Below the pieces are notes generated by a model that worked only from the letters and a program-made list of their open reading frames with translations, made no database searches and was not told where the DNA came from. From Psychrobacter sp. WY6 (GTDB lineage Bacteria > Pseudomonadota > Gammaproteobacteria > Pseudomonadales > Moraxellaceae): 64,000 nt of DNA. The stretch covers positions 1,054,001-1,118,000 of the forward strand of contig NZ_CP049902.1 of assembly GCF_018448495.1 (NCBI RefSeq), written 5' to 3'. Numbering within the stretch: the stretch's first letter is position 1; each line of letters opens with the position of its first letter. A program made the translations under genes and the position numbers. Of the stretch, positions 54,430 through 64,000 are shown in pieces.

Positions 54430-54843
54430 ATGCCTAAAGAACTGGGTTTTACTTTAATAGAATTGATGATTGTAATAGCAGTTATTGGTATTTTAGCAGC
54501 CATCGCTATCCCTTCCTATCAATCCTATACTAAAAAGGCGAAATTTACTGAGGTAATTTTAGCCGCTATAACTGTTAGACATAATATAGATAGTTGTTTT
54601 CAAGGACATGGTAATTATCAGCTCAATAATTGCGATACTATTTCGAAGGTTAGTATTGAGGCGTCAGGGTTGACATCAGCTAATCACGTAAAGGCGATTA
54701 CTATAGAGAGTAATACGGCTAAAGTTACGGTGACAGGAGAAAGTAGCGTCGATGAGAAAACTTATACGCTGCTGCCAACAGTAGTCAACGATAATTTAAC
54801 TTGGGAAGTGAGCGGAACTTGTTTTGCTGCTGGGTTATGCTAA
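54430..54843 (+). CDS. Second type IV pilin (PilA paralogue)
   Basis: The protein is 137 residues and intact. It has a 7-residue leader MPKELG, then [33 protein letters not shown], nearly the same helix as PilA. The globular part differs but keeps the four-cysteine plan ([12 protein letters not shown], and [10 protein letters not shown] at the end). It likely arose by tandem duplication of pilA. It has no promoter of its own that I can see, so expression may depend on read-through past the terminator at 54371. AAGGGA lies 10 bases upstream. Could be a minor or alternative major pilin. Confidence 0.85.
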   Translation: MPKELGFTLIELMIVIAVIGILAAIAIPSYQSYTKKAKFTEVILAAITVRHNIDSCFQGHGNYQLNNCDTISKVSIEASGLTSANHVKAITIESNTAKVTVTGESSVDEKTYTLLPTVVNDNLTWEVSGTCFAAGLC

Positions 54844-54880
54844 GGAAATTTTATAATGGCTATTTCCATAATTGTAAATA

Positions 54881-54920
54881 AAAACCACCTAATGGCATCG
54901 GCTATTAAGTGGTTTTTTAT
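54881..54920. terminator. Terminator after the second pilin gene
   Basis: The stem AAAACCACCTAAT/ATTAAGTGGTTTT with T/A runs on both sides serves the pilin gene and the convergent fdxA. Confidence 0.85.
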
Positions 54921-54952
54921 TGTTTCGATATTGAGCGGTTGTTAAGTCTTAG

Positions 54953-55276
54953 CTACTTCTCTAAATACTGAATCTTGCCTTCTACGCCATCCCACTTCGC
55001 TGCTTCTGGCATTTGCTCTTTCATCTCAGTAATGTTTGGCCATTTTTGCGCCAGCTCTTCGTTTAGCTGAGTGAACATCTCTTGCCCTTTTGGCACTTCA
55101 TCTTCTGAGAAGATGGCATTGGCAGGGCATTCAGGCTCGCATAGTGCGCAGTCGATGCACTCGTCAGGATCGATGACGAGGAAGTTCGGGCCTTCATAAA
55201 AGCAGTCCACAGGACAGACTTCCACACAGTCGGTGTATTTGCAAAGAATGCAGTTATCTGTAACGACAAAGGTCAT
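54953..55276 (-). CDS. fdxA: Seven-iron ferredoxin FdxA
   Basis: The protein is 107 residues and intact, the standard Azotobacter-type length. Cluster ligands are [14 protein letters not shown] (3Fe-4S site with the remote Cys) and [12 protein letters not shown] (4Fe-4S site). The C-terminal extension [19 protein letters not shown] is typical of FdxA. Cytoplasmic low-potential electron carrier. It is transcribed in the same direction as mutS with a gap of 206 bases, probably as its own unit. Confidence 0.95.
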   Translation of the reverse strand: MTFVVTDNCILCKYTDCVEVCPVDCFYEGPNFLVIDPDECIDCALCEPECPANAIFSEDEVPKGQEMFTQLNEELAQKWPNITEMKEQMPEAAKWDGVEGKIQYLEK

Positions 55277-55482
55277 AGTGAGGTCTACCTGTTATTGGAT
55301 TGGCTGATATAGTTCATCCCTTTTAAAAGAGTTACTGTGCTCACCGCGCTTGAAGTATTATCGATACATCTGCACTTGGTTGCCATGATTTTCTTTTAAA
55401 GTGAATCAACGATAAGGGCTACATAGAATAGTTGGAAAATAAGGCACATTTTAACGCCTTTACGGCTAATTGACAATTCCCT

Positions 55483-58400
55483 TTAATGACTAATGATTTT
55501 CTTCAAATGATAGAGTAAATCATGCGCTTGCTTTGGCGTTAAGGTATCAGGATCAATCGCGCTAAGTTCATCCTGTAAGCTAAACAGCTGATTTTGTTGT
55601 GGAATATCAGCCATTATTTGAGATTGATTGGTGGTTTTTATATCAGCTCTCTCTATTTCATGACCATTCATATGATCGCATTTATCATTTACTGACTTAG
55701 CTAATTCATTTTTGTCATCAACGGTTCTTACGCTTTCTGCCTCAATAGGGTCTAATTTTAAGTTATCTGCTAAGTAGCGCTTGGCATCATCCAGTACTTG
55801 GGTAGGAATCCCTGCCATTTTTGCCACATGCAGACCAAAGCTAGAACTTGCTGCACCATCTTTGATTTGATGCAGTAGTAACAGTTGACCGTCGATTTCG
55901 CTAGCAGCGACATGGACGTTGCGGATAAGTTTGTCATTGCTGCCACTGCTTTCTTTATAGTTTTCCGCCAATTTTGTCAGCTCAAAGTAGTGAGTGGCAA
56001 ATAATGTCAGGCAGCCAATCTCTAGCAATCGATTAACGCAAGCATGAGCAATGGCCAAACCGTCAGTGGTCGCTGTGCCGCGTCCGACTTCATCCATCAG
56101 CACCAACGATTTGTTGGTCGCTTGATTGAGAATATTAGCCGTTTCAATCATTTCTACCATAAAGGTGGATTTGCCGCCCGCCAAATCATCAGCTGAGCCA
56201 ATACGGGTAAAGATACGGTCGATATCGCCGATATGAGCACGCGCTGCTGGCACAAAGCTGCCACAATGCGCGAGTAGAACAATCAGCGCGGTTTGGCGCA
56301 TATAGGTTGATTTACCACCCATATTAGGACCAGTAATCATCAACAGTCTTTCATGATTTTTATGACTGCCTAATGCACAATCATTAGCGACAAAATGGCT
56401 GCTATGCTTGGCAGGAGTATTGCCGTGAGTATGAATAGGGTTTAGCGCGGCTTCGACGACGACATGACGACCTGCTTTAATATCAATACTGGTTTGACTT
56501 TTATGGTTCAAGCCATTTTTTAAGTGACTGTTTTTTAAGCCACTATCTTCTTTTGAGTCGTTACTCATTACTGGACGCTGCCAGTTATAAATAGTTGCAA
56601 GCTGTGCCCAATTACTGAGCACATCTATTTGCGCAACCACAGCGCTCAGTTGTTGCAGTTCGGCTAAATGGCTACTAAGTTCAGTTAAGAGTTCGTGATA
56701 CAGCTGCTTTTCACGGGTTAATGCTAAGCTTTGCGCGCTTAGATATTCTGTCTCAACTTCTTTTAGCTCGTCAGTGATAAATCGCTCGCTACTTTTGAGC
56801 GTTTGCCGACGGATAAAATGCGCTGGTGCATTTTTTGCCTGCATTTTAGGCAATTCAAAATAAAAGCCGCTAACCTTGTTAAAGCCTACTTTTAGACTGG
56901 ATAACTGGCTCTCTTGACGCGCGCGTTCTACCATCTCATCCAATGTCACTTGGATATTGTCATGCAGATGAGTCAGGCGATCAAACTCAGCATCAAAACC
57001 TGCGGCAAGCATGCCGCCATCACGAATATGGGCAGGTGGTTCTGCAATAATGGCTCGCTCAATCAGCTCAGCGACGGACTGTATGGCAGGTAACTGCGCA
57101 GGCAATTGTTGCATTAGCATCGGCAACAGTCCTGCTTGCTCATGGCGAATACCTGCATTCGTCAGTAGCATCGTAAGCTGGGCGCTACTAGCAATACCGT
57201 CAGCAAGTTTACGCAGGTCACGCGGCTTAGCACTCATTAGCCCAATACGGCTACTAATACGTTCCATATCACCGATAGCGTTTAAGGTTTCGCGTAAGCT
57301 GGTAACTAATGAGATATTTCCCGAGCTTTGCTCAGACTGTTTATCAGTATTTAACAAACTGGTTATAGCATCTAAGCGCAAATTGATACGCGCATGCTGA
57401 CGTAGTGGGCGTTTCATTTGCTGCACCAGTAAGCGTCGACCCATCGGCGTTTGACAATGATTAAGGACAGATATTAATGACGTACCATTACTGCTAACGG
57501 GGGTAAATAGCTCAAGATTTTGCTGACTGTTGGCATCAATAATTAAATAATCGTCACTGTACTCAACGATAAGTTGATTGAGCTGTGGCACATGACGCTG
57601 CTGAGTTTGCCGAGCATAATGTATGAGCGCTGCACAGCTAGATTGGGCAAGAAGTGCGTCATTGATTCCTAGTCCATCGAGGCGTTGCACGTCAAACTGC
57701 TGGCAAAGAGTTGCGCTGGCATGCTCACGGTGGAAGTCATTTGCCGCCACTTCGATAATCGGACAGTCGAGATGTTGACGTAGCCACAGCAGCCAATCTT
57801 CGCCGATACGGTCGTTAAGTACTTCGCTAATGATACATTCACTGGGCGCAAAGCGTGCCAACACCGTCAGCATTTGCGTTTGCAAATTTTTGACATCATC
57901 AGGGCTGTTATTATAGCTGGAACTAAGCGTTTGCGTCGTTAGTGTTCCAGCGGCTAAATCCATTTGGCTAATGGCAGCTTGCACAGGTTGTTTGCTGTTC
58001 GATTTAGGTATCTCGATATCAATGGCGACCACAGTTGGCGTATGATTGGGCGCAATTAAAGCATCATCAGTAATTGTCCCTGCGGTCAGGGTTTTAACCA
58101 CCTCACGGCGCATAATACTGCCAGCAGCAGATTTGCTTTTATCTTTTTTCTGCTTATCGCCCATCGTCGGAGCATTGGAAGGATTATTCGTGTTGTCAGT
58201 GCCAGTGGCTGATTCGTCAATTTGCTCACACACAACGACGGTTTGCCCAGCAGCTATCAACCTTGCCATGTAGCTATCGGCCGCATGAAAAGGCACACCT
58301 GCCATGGCAATGGTATTGCCCGCTTTATCCGTACCACGGCGAGTCAAGGTGATGTCTAATATTTGTGCCGCGCGCTTGGCATCATCAAAAAATAACTCAT

Positions 58401-58623
58401 AAAAATCACCCATGCGGTACAGCAGTAACGCTTGTGGATAGTTGGCTTTCATGGTTAGATATTGCACCATCATCGGCGTATGATCTGCCAAGTGATAAAC
58501 GGTATCGCCTACCATCAACTGATCGGAGGTCAAAGGTGTCGCGGTCTGTTGTTTTGATATTGCGTACTTCGACGGAGTAGGTTTGGCGGCGTTAAGGTTT
58601 TGAGCGGATGGCTTAGAGGTCAT
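55483..58623 (-). CDS. mutS: DNA mismatch repair protein MutS, unusually long
   Basis: Recognises mismatches and recruits MutL. At 1046 residues it is intact but ~190 longer than E. coli MutS (853). The mismatch-reading motif MGDFYELFF (Phe-x-Glu) is near residue 76. The ATPase domain has Walker [19 protein letters not shown], then [18 protein letters not shown] and [11 protein letters not shown]. Extra sequence lies in a polar N-terminal tail (~35 residues), low-complexity inserts ([10 protein letters not shown] near 160, [20 protein letters not shown] near 690) and a Lys/Asp-rich stretch before the C-terminal dimerisation segment. It is divergent from secA. Confidence 0.95.
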   Translation of the reverse strand: MTSKPSAQNLNAAKPTPSKYAISKQQTATPLTSDQLMVGDTVYHLADHTPMMVQYLTMKANYPQALLLYRMGDFYELFFDDAKRAAQILDITLTRRGTDKAGNTIAMAGVPFHAADSYMARLIAAGQTVVVCEQIDESATGTDNTNNPSNAPTMGDKQKKDKSKSAAGSIMRREVVKTLTAGTITDDALIAPNHTPTVVAIDIEIPKSNSKQPVQAAISQMDLAAGTLTTQTLSSSYNNSPDDVKNLQTQMLTVLARFAPSECIISEVLNDRIGEDWLLWLRQHLDCPIIEVAANDFHREHASATLCQQFDVQRLDGLGINDALLAQSSCAALIHYARQTQQRHVPQLNQLIVEYSDDYLIIDANSQQNLELFTPVSSNGTSLISVLNHCQTPMGRRLLVQQMKRPLRQHARINLRLDAITSLLNTDKQSEQSSGNISLVTSLRETLNAIGDMERISSRIGLMSAKPRDLRKLADGIASSAQLTMLLTNAGIRHEQAGLLPMLMQQLPAQLPAIQSVAELIERAIIAEPPAHIRDGGMLAAGFDAEFDRLTHLHDNIQVTLDEMVERARQESQLSSLKVGFNKVSGFYFELPKMQAKNAPAHFIRRQTLKSSERFITDELKEVETEYLSAQSLALTREKQLYHELLTELSSHLAELQQLSAVVAQIDVLSNWAQLATIYNWQRPVMSNDSKEDSGLKNSHLKNGLNHKSQTSIDIKAGRHVVVEAALNPIHTHGNTPAKHSSHFVANDCALGSHKNHERLLMITGPNMGGKSTYMRQTALIVLLAHCGSFVPAARAHIGDIDRIFTRIGSADDLAGGKSTFMVEMIETANILNQATNKSLVLMDEVGRGTATTDGLAIAHACVNRLLEIGCLTLFATHYFELTKLAENYKESSGSNDKLIRNVHVAASEIDGQLLLLHQIKDGAASSSFGLHVAKMAGIPTQVLDDAKRYLADNLKLDPIEAESVRTVDDKNELAKSVNDKCDHMNGHEIERADIKTTNQSQIMADIPQQNQLFSLQDELSAIDPDTLTPKQAHDLLYHLKKIISH

Positions 58624-58940
58624 GCAGAGTCTCTTATAATGCTTAAATGGGTTTTTTAGTCAGCTGGCGTTAAATGGACGACGGTATATACAGATCAGCG
58701 TAAAAAAAAAATGAGAAAACACTCGCTTATGAGTGGTTGATTTGCAAGATTCTGGTTGATTTTTACCAAAATAGCTTTATTAAAGAATCATCATAGCGCG
58801 CAAATTTAGCAGTCAAAAAACTAAGAATTGTGAAAGTGTAAGTACTATTTTAGCACGTCCTGCCGCGCTTTTACGTCGGCAAATATCTACTCGCTGCCCT
58901 TGTATCCATCGGCGTCATAACCATATATAATGACGTCACA

Positions 58941-59030
58941 CTTAATTGGGCGATACTTCATTAGGCGACACTTCATTAGGCAGTACCTTATTAATCAGTG
59001 CTTTGTTAAGAGGTGCTTTGTTAACAAAAG
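58941..59030. repeat. Tandem array, exact 15 bp period, six degenerate copies
   Basis: The six consecutive units are CTTAATTGGGCGATA, CTTCATTAGGCGACA, CTTCATTAGGCAGTA, CCTTATTAATCAGTG, CTTTGTTAAGAGGTG and CTTTGTTAACAAAAG. They lie in the secA leader region of the otherwise gene-free 58624-59128 gap. Confidence 0.85.
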
Positions 59031-59128
59031 GTACTTAGTCAGGTGATGATTGTAATGACAAGGCGGCAGCGGGCGAAGCTTTGGCTAATGCGCACTAATT
59101 ATCGAATATTTCCATAGGTCAAAAAATT

Positions 59129-61898
59129 ATGTTATCAAAGATTATAGGCAGTGTGGTTGGCACTAAAAATGACCGCGAATTAAAGCGCATGCGCAAAGTG
59201 GTCAGCAAAATCAACGCACAAGAGGCTGCGGTACAAGCCCTGTCTGATGAGCAATTACAACAAAAAACCGAAGAGTTTAAAGCACGACACCAACAAGGTG
59301 AAAGCTTAGATGCACTACTACCAGAAGCGTTTGCCGTCTGCCGTGAAGCGTCATTACGCGTCAATGGTATGCGTCATTATGATGTGCAGCTGATCGGTGG
59401 TATCACCTTGCACGAAGGCAAAATCGCTGAGATGAAAACGGGCGAAGGTAAAACCCTAATGGGTACTTTGGCGATGTACCTCAATGCCATCAGTGGTAAA
59501 GGTGTGCATCTGGTTACGGTCAACGATTATTTGGCGGCACGTGATGCTGAATTGAACCGTCCATTATTTGGCTTTTTGGGCATGACCGTCGGTGTCATTT
59601 ATTCACAACAACCACCGCAAGAAAAAATCGACGCTTATCAAGCGGATATTACTTACGGTACCAATAACGAATATGGCTTTGATTATCTGCGCGATAACAT
59701 GGTCTTTAGTTTAAAAGAGAAAAAGCAGCGTCCATTAAACTTCTGTATTATCGATGAAATTGACTCTATTTTAATCGATGAGGCTCGTACCCCGCTGATT
59801 ATCTCAGGTCAAGCCGAAGATTCTTCACGTATGTACGCGCTGATTAATACCATTATCCCGGTGCTGATTCGCTCAAAAGATGAAGAAGCCAATAAGAATA
59901 ATGAAGAAGAATTTTTGGATTGATGAAAAAATCGTCAAATCGAAATCAGTGAAAAAGGCTATGAAAAAATTGAGCGCTTCTTAATCGAAGTCGGTGAGTT
60001 GGGTGAAAATGAAAGTTTATACAGCCCCAAGCCATTTGCCATTATTGGCTCACGTACAAGCTGCCATTCGCGCCCATCATGTATTTGTTAAAAACGTTCA
60101 TTACATCGTCGATGATGGTGAAGTGGTTATCGTTGATGAAAACACGGGTCGTACCATGCCAGGTCGCCGTTGGTCAGAAGGTCTGCATCAAGCGGTAGAA
60201 GCCAAAGAAAACGTCGAAATTCAAGCAGAAAACCAAACGCTTGCGACCACGACGTTCCAGAACTACTTCCGTTTGTATGAAAAATTATCAGGTATGACAG
60301 GTACCGCTGATACCGAAGCAGCAGAATTTAAATCAACTTATGACTTAGATGTCATCGTGATTCCAACGCACGAGCCGATTGCTCGTATCGATATGGATGA
60401 TCAGATTTTCTTAACCAAGTTAGGAAAATACAAAGGTATCATTCGCGAAATCAAAGAGATTCAAGCCAAAGGTGCCCCAGTCTTGGTTGGTACGGCGACG
60501 ATTGAAGCCAGTGAAGAGTTGTCTTATTTGCTCGATCAAGAGGGCGTCAAGCATAACGTCCTAAACGCCAAACAACACGAGCGTGAAGCCGAAATCATCG
60601 CGCAGGCGGGTAGTCCAAAGGCTGTGACGATTGCGACCAACATGGCAGGTCGTGGTACCGATATTATCCTTGGTGGTAACTGGCAATCGTTTATTGAAGA
60701 TATCGATTCGGTCAGTCCTGAAGAAATGGCACGCCTAAAAGCAGAGTGGCAAGTCAAACATGACCAAGTGGTCGCGGCTGGCGGTTTGCATATCATTGGT
60801 TCTGAGCGCCATGAGTCACGTCGTATCGATAACCAGTTACGTGGTCGTGCCGGTCGTCAAGGCGATCCTGGGATGTCGCGTTTCTTTTTATCGCTCGAAG
60901 ATGACTTGATGCGTATCTTTGCTGGTGATCGCGTCGTAAATATGATGCGTGCCATGGGTCTTAAAGAAGATGAAGCCATTGAGCATAAGATGGTCTCAAA
61001 ATCGATTGAAAATGCCCAAGGTAAAGTAGAAAGCCGTGATTTTGATGCGCGTAAAAATCTGTTGAAATATGATGACGTCGCCAATGAGCAGCGTAAAGTG
61101 ATCTATGGTCAGCGTGATGACTTGCTAGCAGAGATGGACTTGCTTGAAGCCATTGAGATTATGCACGAAGAAGTTTATAACGCCATGATTAACCAGTTTA
61201 TTCCACCAGGTTCTATCGATGACCAATGGAATATTGATGGCTTAGAAGACGAGCTTGAAAATGAATTTAAGATTGCGATGCCGATCAATGATTGGCTCGA
61301 TGAAGATCGTCGCTTAGATGAAGAAGGGTTGCGTGCCAAAATCATCCAAACGGCTATCGATCGCTATCATAGCCGCCGTGAGCAGATGGGCGAAAAAGAT
61401 GCTGCCCAGCTTGAGCGTCACTTTATGCTGCAAAGTTTAGACAAGCACTGGAAAGAGCATTTGACCCAAATGGATCAGCTGCGTAAAGGCATTCATCTGC
61501 GTGGTTATGCACAGAAAAACCCTGAGCAAGAATATAAGCGTGAATCATTTGAGCTGTTCCAAATGATGCTTGGCGCAATTAAATCTGAGACCGTTCAAGA
61601 TTTATCACGTGTCCATATTCCGACCAAAGAAGAGCTAGAAGCGCTGGAAATACAGCGTGAGAATGCTGCTCATATGCAAATGCAGTTCGAGCATAGTGAT
61701 ATTGATAATATGGATAGCGGTGCTGAAAAAGCCGCCGCGCAAAATCGCAATCTTGCTGGTAGTGCGGTCGCAGGTGCTATGGTAGGTAGCGGTAGTAATG
61801 CCAATGAGGCAGACCCATACGCTGGTATGAATATCGTAACGCCCCATGCCCTTGTGGTTCAGGTCTTAAGTACAAGCAATGTCATGGTAAAATATAGC
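59129..61898 (+). CDS. secA: Preprotein translocase ATPase SecA (several frameshifts)
   Basis: Motor of Sec-dependent protein export. Walker A region [49 protein letters not shown] (DEAD box), [16 protein letters not shown] and [17 protein letters not shown] are all present. Breaks cluster near 59915-59935 (missing T and A in runs) and 60030 (extra C). Another near 61837 throws the zinc-binding tail ([18 protein letters not shown]) out of frame. The correct stop is TAG 61898, not the 61931 stop of the shifted frame. About 925 residues. An essential gene, so the breaks are errors. Terminator at 61970. Confidence 0.95.
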
Positions 61899-61969
61899 AT
61901 TCATAAGCGAATATTGATAATAAACAGCTAAGCATTGCCGCTCATATATCTCTAATATTCGTTAGTCTC

Positions 61970-62003
61970 AAAAGCCCTTATCTACTTTAGATAAGGGCTT
62001 TTC
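61970..62003 (+). terminator. Terminator of secA
   Basis: The stem AAAAGCCCTTATCTA/TAGATAAGGGCTTTT is followed by CTG. Confidence 0.9.
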
Positions 62004-62184
62004 TGTATTTGCTCATATTCTTTGTCTCTACATTATCTTGAATCGACTATATTATTTGTAGATAGTAAAGTTGACTCTTCACAAACGAGTTGGCTATATT
62101 TTGTATTGATTAATTACAAATTCAACATAGGCGTGAATTTATGGACACGTTATAGTGTTTAACATATTCATTGGGGAAAGTGTT

Positions 62185-62718
62185 ATGACTATAGAATTAT
62201 TAAAAAAATTGCGTACTTCTGTGGCGCTGACTGGGCTACTTGCTGGTGTCCTGACGCTTGGTGCTTGTCAGCAACAGTCAGACACAGAAGCGGGTATAGA
62301 TGATGGTGCTCATAGCGAAGAAACGGTGCCGATGTCCGCTGAACCTGCTGAGCCTAATGAGGTGGTTGTCGATACAGCGGATGCATCGCTCAGTGAAGTA
62401 CAGGATGATACCGTAGCTTCGGTAAATAGTGGTGTCAGTCAAATAGCTTATCTGTGCTCACCTGAGCTGAAAGTTAATGCAACTTATAAAGAAGATGCCA
62501 AGCAAGTAGTCATCGCGACTGATACGGGTACAGTGACATTAAATAAAACCAATGATGGCAGTAATCCAGAAGTGTTCGAAGTAGCAACCGCTATTGATGG
62601 CAGTCAGGGCTTTACCCAGTGGCGTGTAGCACATGAAGCGCGTGAGACGGGTGTGATGCGTACAGCAGGTACAGATGCGGCTAATGTCAGCACTTATGAA
62701 TGTAAAAAAACCTCATAA
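62185..62718 (+). CDS. Lipoprotein with MliC-like C-terminal domain (tentative)
   Basis: The protein is 177 residues. ATG 62185 follows GGGGAAAG. A signal with lipobox LGAC lies at about residues 26-29, then an acidic linker rich in Glu, Ala and Val. A compact C-terminal domain begins IAYLCSPELKVNATY and ends VSTYECKKTS: two cysteines bracketing a beta-rich stretch (KQVVIATDTGTVTL), as in membrane-bound lysozyme inhibitors of the MliC type. That assignment rests on pattern only. Probably anchored in a periplasmic membrane face. Single-gene unit between the secA terminator and its own at 62735. Confidence 0.65.
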   Translation: MTIELLKKLRTSVALTGLLAGVLTLGACQQQSDTEAGIDDGAHSEETVPMSAEPAEPNEVVVDTADASLSEVQDDTVASVNSGVSQIAYLCSPELKVNATYKEDAKQVVIATDTGTVTLNKTNDGSNPEVFEVATAIDGSQGFTQWRVAHEARETGVMRTAGTDAANVSTYECKKTS

Positions 62719-62734
62719 TAAGTAAGCAATCAAG

Positions 62735-62763
62735 AAAAAAGCAACGATAACGTTGCTTTTTTG
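62735..62763 (+). terminator. Terminator of the lipoprotein gene
   Basis: The stem AAAAAAGCAACG/CGTTGCTTTTTT lies 17 bases after the stop codon. Symmetric, so it may also serve the convergent DUF2382 gene. Confidence 0.9.
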
Positions 62764-62790
62764 ATGTGTAGTTTTAATGAGTCAGCAAAA

Positions 62791-63446
62791 TTATTTATGA
62801 GGAGTGGCACTAGACTCATGTGCCAAAAACCCTTCTTCCTTCACATCTAATTCTTCATGCTTAAGCACTACTTGGATACTATCTGTATGGGTATGAGTGG
62901 TTTTATTGATATCGATTTCTTGGATAGCATAAGTGTCTTTAGTAATGGTAGCCACTTGACGTGATAGGACAATTTCAATCGGTTCATCACCAATTTCGAT
63001 CTGTTTGCCATTCACGGTAACGACCGCCTTGCTATCTAACGATGGCTCGATATGGCGCAATATATCCTTTTCATCATAATTGCCTGACAATAAGTCCTGA
63101 CTTTTCGCATCGTGGTATTCAGTGCGAATAGTAATATATTCTTCTACCAACTCAATAGGCACGTCAATGGTCTTAGTACGAGCGTGCTTGGTCACCGTCA
63201 CTTTACCGACATCTAAACGCTCTTTGTTGATGACAGGACGCTCTTCTAATAGCTCCAAGTGTCCAACATTATGATTGCTCTTATCTATGTCATTACTGCT
63301 TATATCATTACTTTCTATGTCATTAGCTACTGTCCATTATGAGTATCAATTGGGGCAGTTATAGCGTTTGGTGTCCCTTGCTTGTTATGTAAACCCTTTT
63401 GTAGAAAGCTATCGTTCTGGATACTGTCGTCGTGATTGCTAGTCAT
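62791..63446 (-). CDS. DUF2382 (YsnF/AvaK-type) protein (one frameshift)
   Basis: The core is LELLEERPVINKERLDVGKV, VTKHARTKTIDVPIELVEEYITI and KEELDV-like repeats of the DUF2382 family, linked to general stress and often found in cold- or desiccation-adapted bacteria. The open frame begins at 63258. The true start is probably ATG 63446 (MTSNHDDSIQNDSF), with a shift near 63335. In between is a 15 bp repeat translated as SNDI-type units (ESNDISSNDIDKSN). No signal peptide or membrane helix. A second DUF2382 gene lies upstream. Function unknown. Confidence 0.8.
63290..63330. repeat. In-gene 15 bp tandem repeat, about 2.7 copies
   Basis: The units TCATTACTGCTTATA and TCATTACTTTCTATG are followed by a partial TCATTAGCTAC. 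Read on the minus strand they encode the repeated SNDI in the N-terminal part of the DUF2382 protein. Confidence 0.8.
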
Positions 63447-63536
63447 CCTAATGTCCTTATCTTTATGAAATAATCGTTATACAATATTTTAGAGCCATTT
63501 TGCAAATTTTGCAAGGTTAGCCTTATCAGATGTCAT

Positions 63537-63587
63537 TAAGTATTTTTAATTTCTAAGTATTTTTAATTCCTAAGTATTTTTGAGTAT
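63537..63587. repeat. Tandem array, 17 bp unit, three copies
   Basis: The units TAAGTATTTTTAATTTC and TAAGTATTTTTAATTCC are followed by TAAGTATTTTTGAGTAT. They lie between the two DUF2382 genes. Confidence 0.9.
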
Positions 63588-63594
63588 AGTAAGC

Positions 63595-63624
63595 AAAAAA
63601 GACCAGAGGAATGCTCTGGTCTTA
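63595..63624 (-). terminator. Terminator of the upstream DUF2382 gene
   Basis: The stem AAGACCAGAG/CTCTGGTCTT is followed by a T run on the minus strand, about 97 bases past the stop of the partial gene at 63721. Confidence 0.85.
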
Positions 63625-63720
63625 ATTCACTAAGTAAAAATACTTAGCTGCTTATTACGGTCATGTATTGTTCGGCGTTCTTACTTTTTAATGAGAGCCA
63701 AACAGTCTGACGGTTTAGCG

Positions 63721-64000
63721 TTACATACCACGAGCGCGGCGTACGTCTTCTGCAGTAATACCATCACGGTCGATTATGTTGCCTTCACGGTCTACTACGT
63801 TGCCATCGCGATCGATATCCAATTCTTCACGTTGGATAGTCTCAACGATAGTTTCAGTATGACGTTCAGTGGTTTTACCGACGTTCACTTCTTCAGATAC
63901 ATAAGTGTCTTTACCAACGCGGGCACGTTCAGCCTCTAGTTCAACCTCAATGGTTTGATTACCATCAATGTCACCGATACGGCGATCTGTTGGACGATCT
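63721..64000 (-). CDS. DUF2382 (YsnF/AvaK-type) protein, 5' part outside window
   Basis: The C-terminal 92 residues are visible, open to the window edge. TIEVELEAERARVGKDTYVS, then EEVNVGKTTERHTETIVET and IQREELDIDRDGN are the DUF2382 repeat pattern (Val-Gly-Lys, then REELDI). The ending is a striking charged run of DRDGN/DREGN repeats before ITAEDVRRARGM. Those Asp-Gly units resemble calcium-binding-type repeats, but that is only a visual likeness. It is a second family member next to the gene at 62791-63446, both on the minus strand and each with its own terminator. Confidence 0.85.
   Translation of the reverse strand, partial: DRPTDRRIGDIDGNQTIEVELEAERARVGKDTYVSEEVNVGKTTERHTETIVETIQREELDIDRDGNVVDREGNIIDRDGITAEDVRRARGM

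Noticed and set aside
59994-60030. Apparent separate second gene starting inside secA
   Set aside because: It is the continuation of SecA after indels; the first residues are an accident of the shifted frame.
62040-62090. GAATCGACTATATTATTTGTAGATAG resembling the end of repeat family C (first 20 bases GAATCGACTATATTATTTGT)
   Set aside because: The diagnostic core (AAGGAAGG...ACTGAGCG) is absent, so it is not a third copy.

Overview
The window reads as chromosome of a Moraxellaceae gammaproteobacterium, most likely Psychrobacter. This is an inference from gene content and protein character: a wax-ester synthase/DGAT, type II secretion genes scattered outside a single operon, the minor-pilin order fimT-pilV-pilW-pilX-pilY1-pilE, an unusually long MutS, and AT-rich intergenic regions full of short repeats. 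There is no prophage, plasmid backbone or CRISPR array.

Layout. 1-8 kb: rpoH (cut by the window edge), a TusA-like protein, a BepA-type protease, yqeY, rpsU, two small lipoproteins (one a cytochrome c), tsaD and crcB. 8-16 kb: small secreted proteins, a MetR-like regulator, the polyamine importer potABC, carbonic anhydrase, gloA and an MscS channel. 16-28 kb: a cytochrome c' lipoprotein, hemF, ribA, dxs, suhB, a WS/DGAT, thiG, gspE, an exported RidA and a DUF4442 protein. 28-34 kb: an McrB/McrC-type restriction pair, a Pro-Arg-His tRNA cluster and an AraC regulator. 34-43 kb: an unrecognised 355-residue protein, gspF, gspG, a stand-alone DsbD-alpha protein beside dsbD, pldA and comF. 43.6-54.9 kb: a type IV pilus block with two sigma-54-like promoters, an IS256-family element between pilX and pilY1, and two tandem pilin genes. 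55-64 kb: fdxA, mutS, secA, a lipoprotein and two DUF2382 proteins.

The dominant anomaly is that about 26 of roughly 53 protein genes carry one or more frameshifts, including essential ones (secA, rpsU, rpoH, ribA), often at homopolymers, while long genes such as mutS, dxs, gspE and mcrC are open. This pattern points to residual sequencing or assembly indels rather than pseudogenes. Such genes are therefore listed as CDS over their full reconstructed extent.

The most unusual real structure is in the intergenic DNA. There are three families of small inverted-repeat elements: a 265 bp TA-flanked MITE, a 170 bp MITE present twice in opposite orientation, and a roughly 108 bp repeat present twice. 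There are also at least five short tandem arrays with unrelated units of 15-17 bp. I found no convincing completely new biological system. The best candidates for follow-up are the McrB homologue with no N-terminal DNA-recognition domain, the duplicated DsbD-alpha domain, the unknown protein at 34160-35227 and the repeat families.
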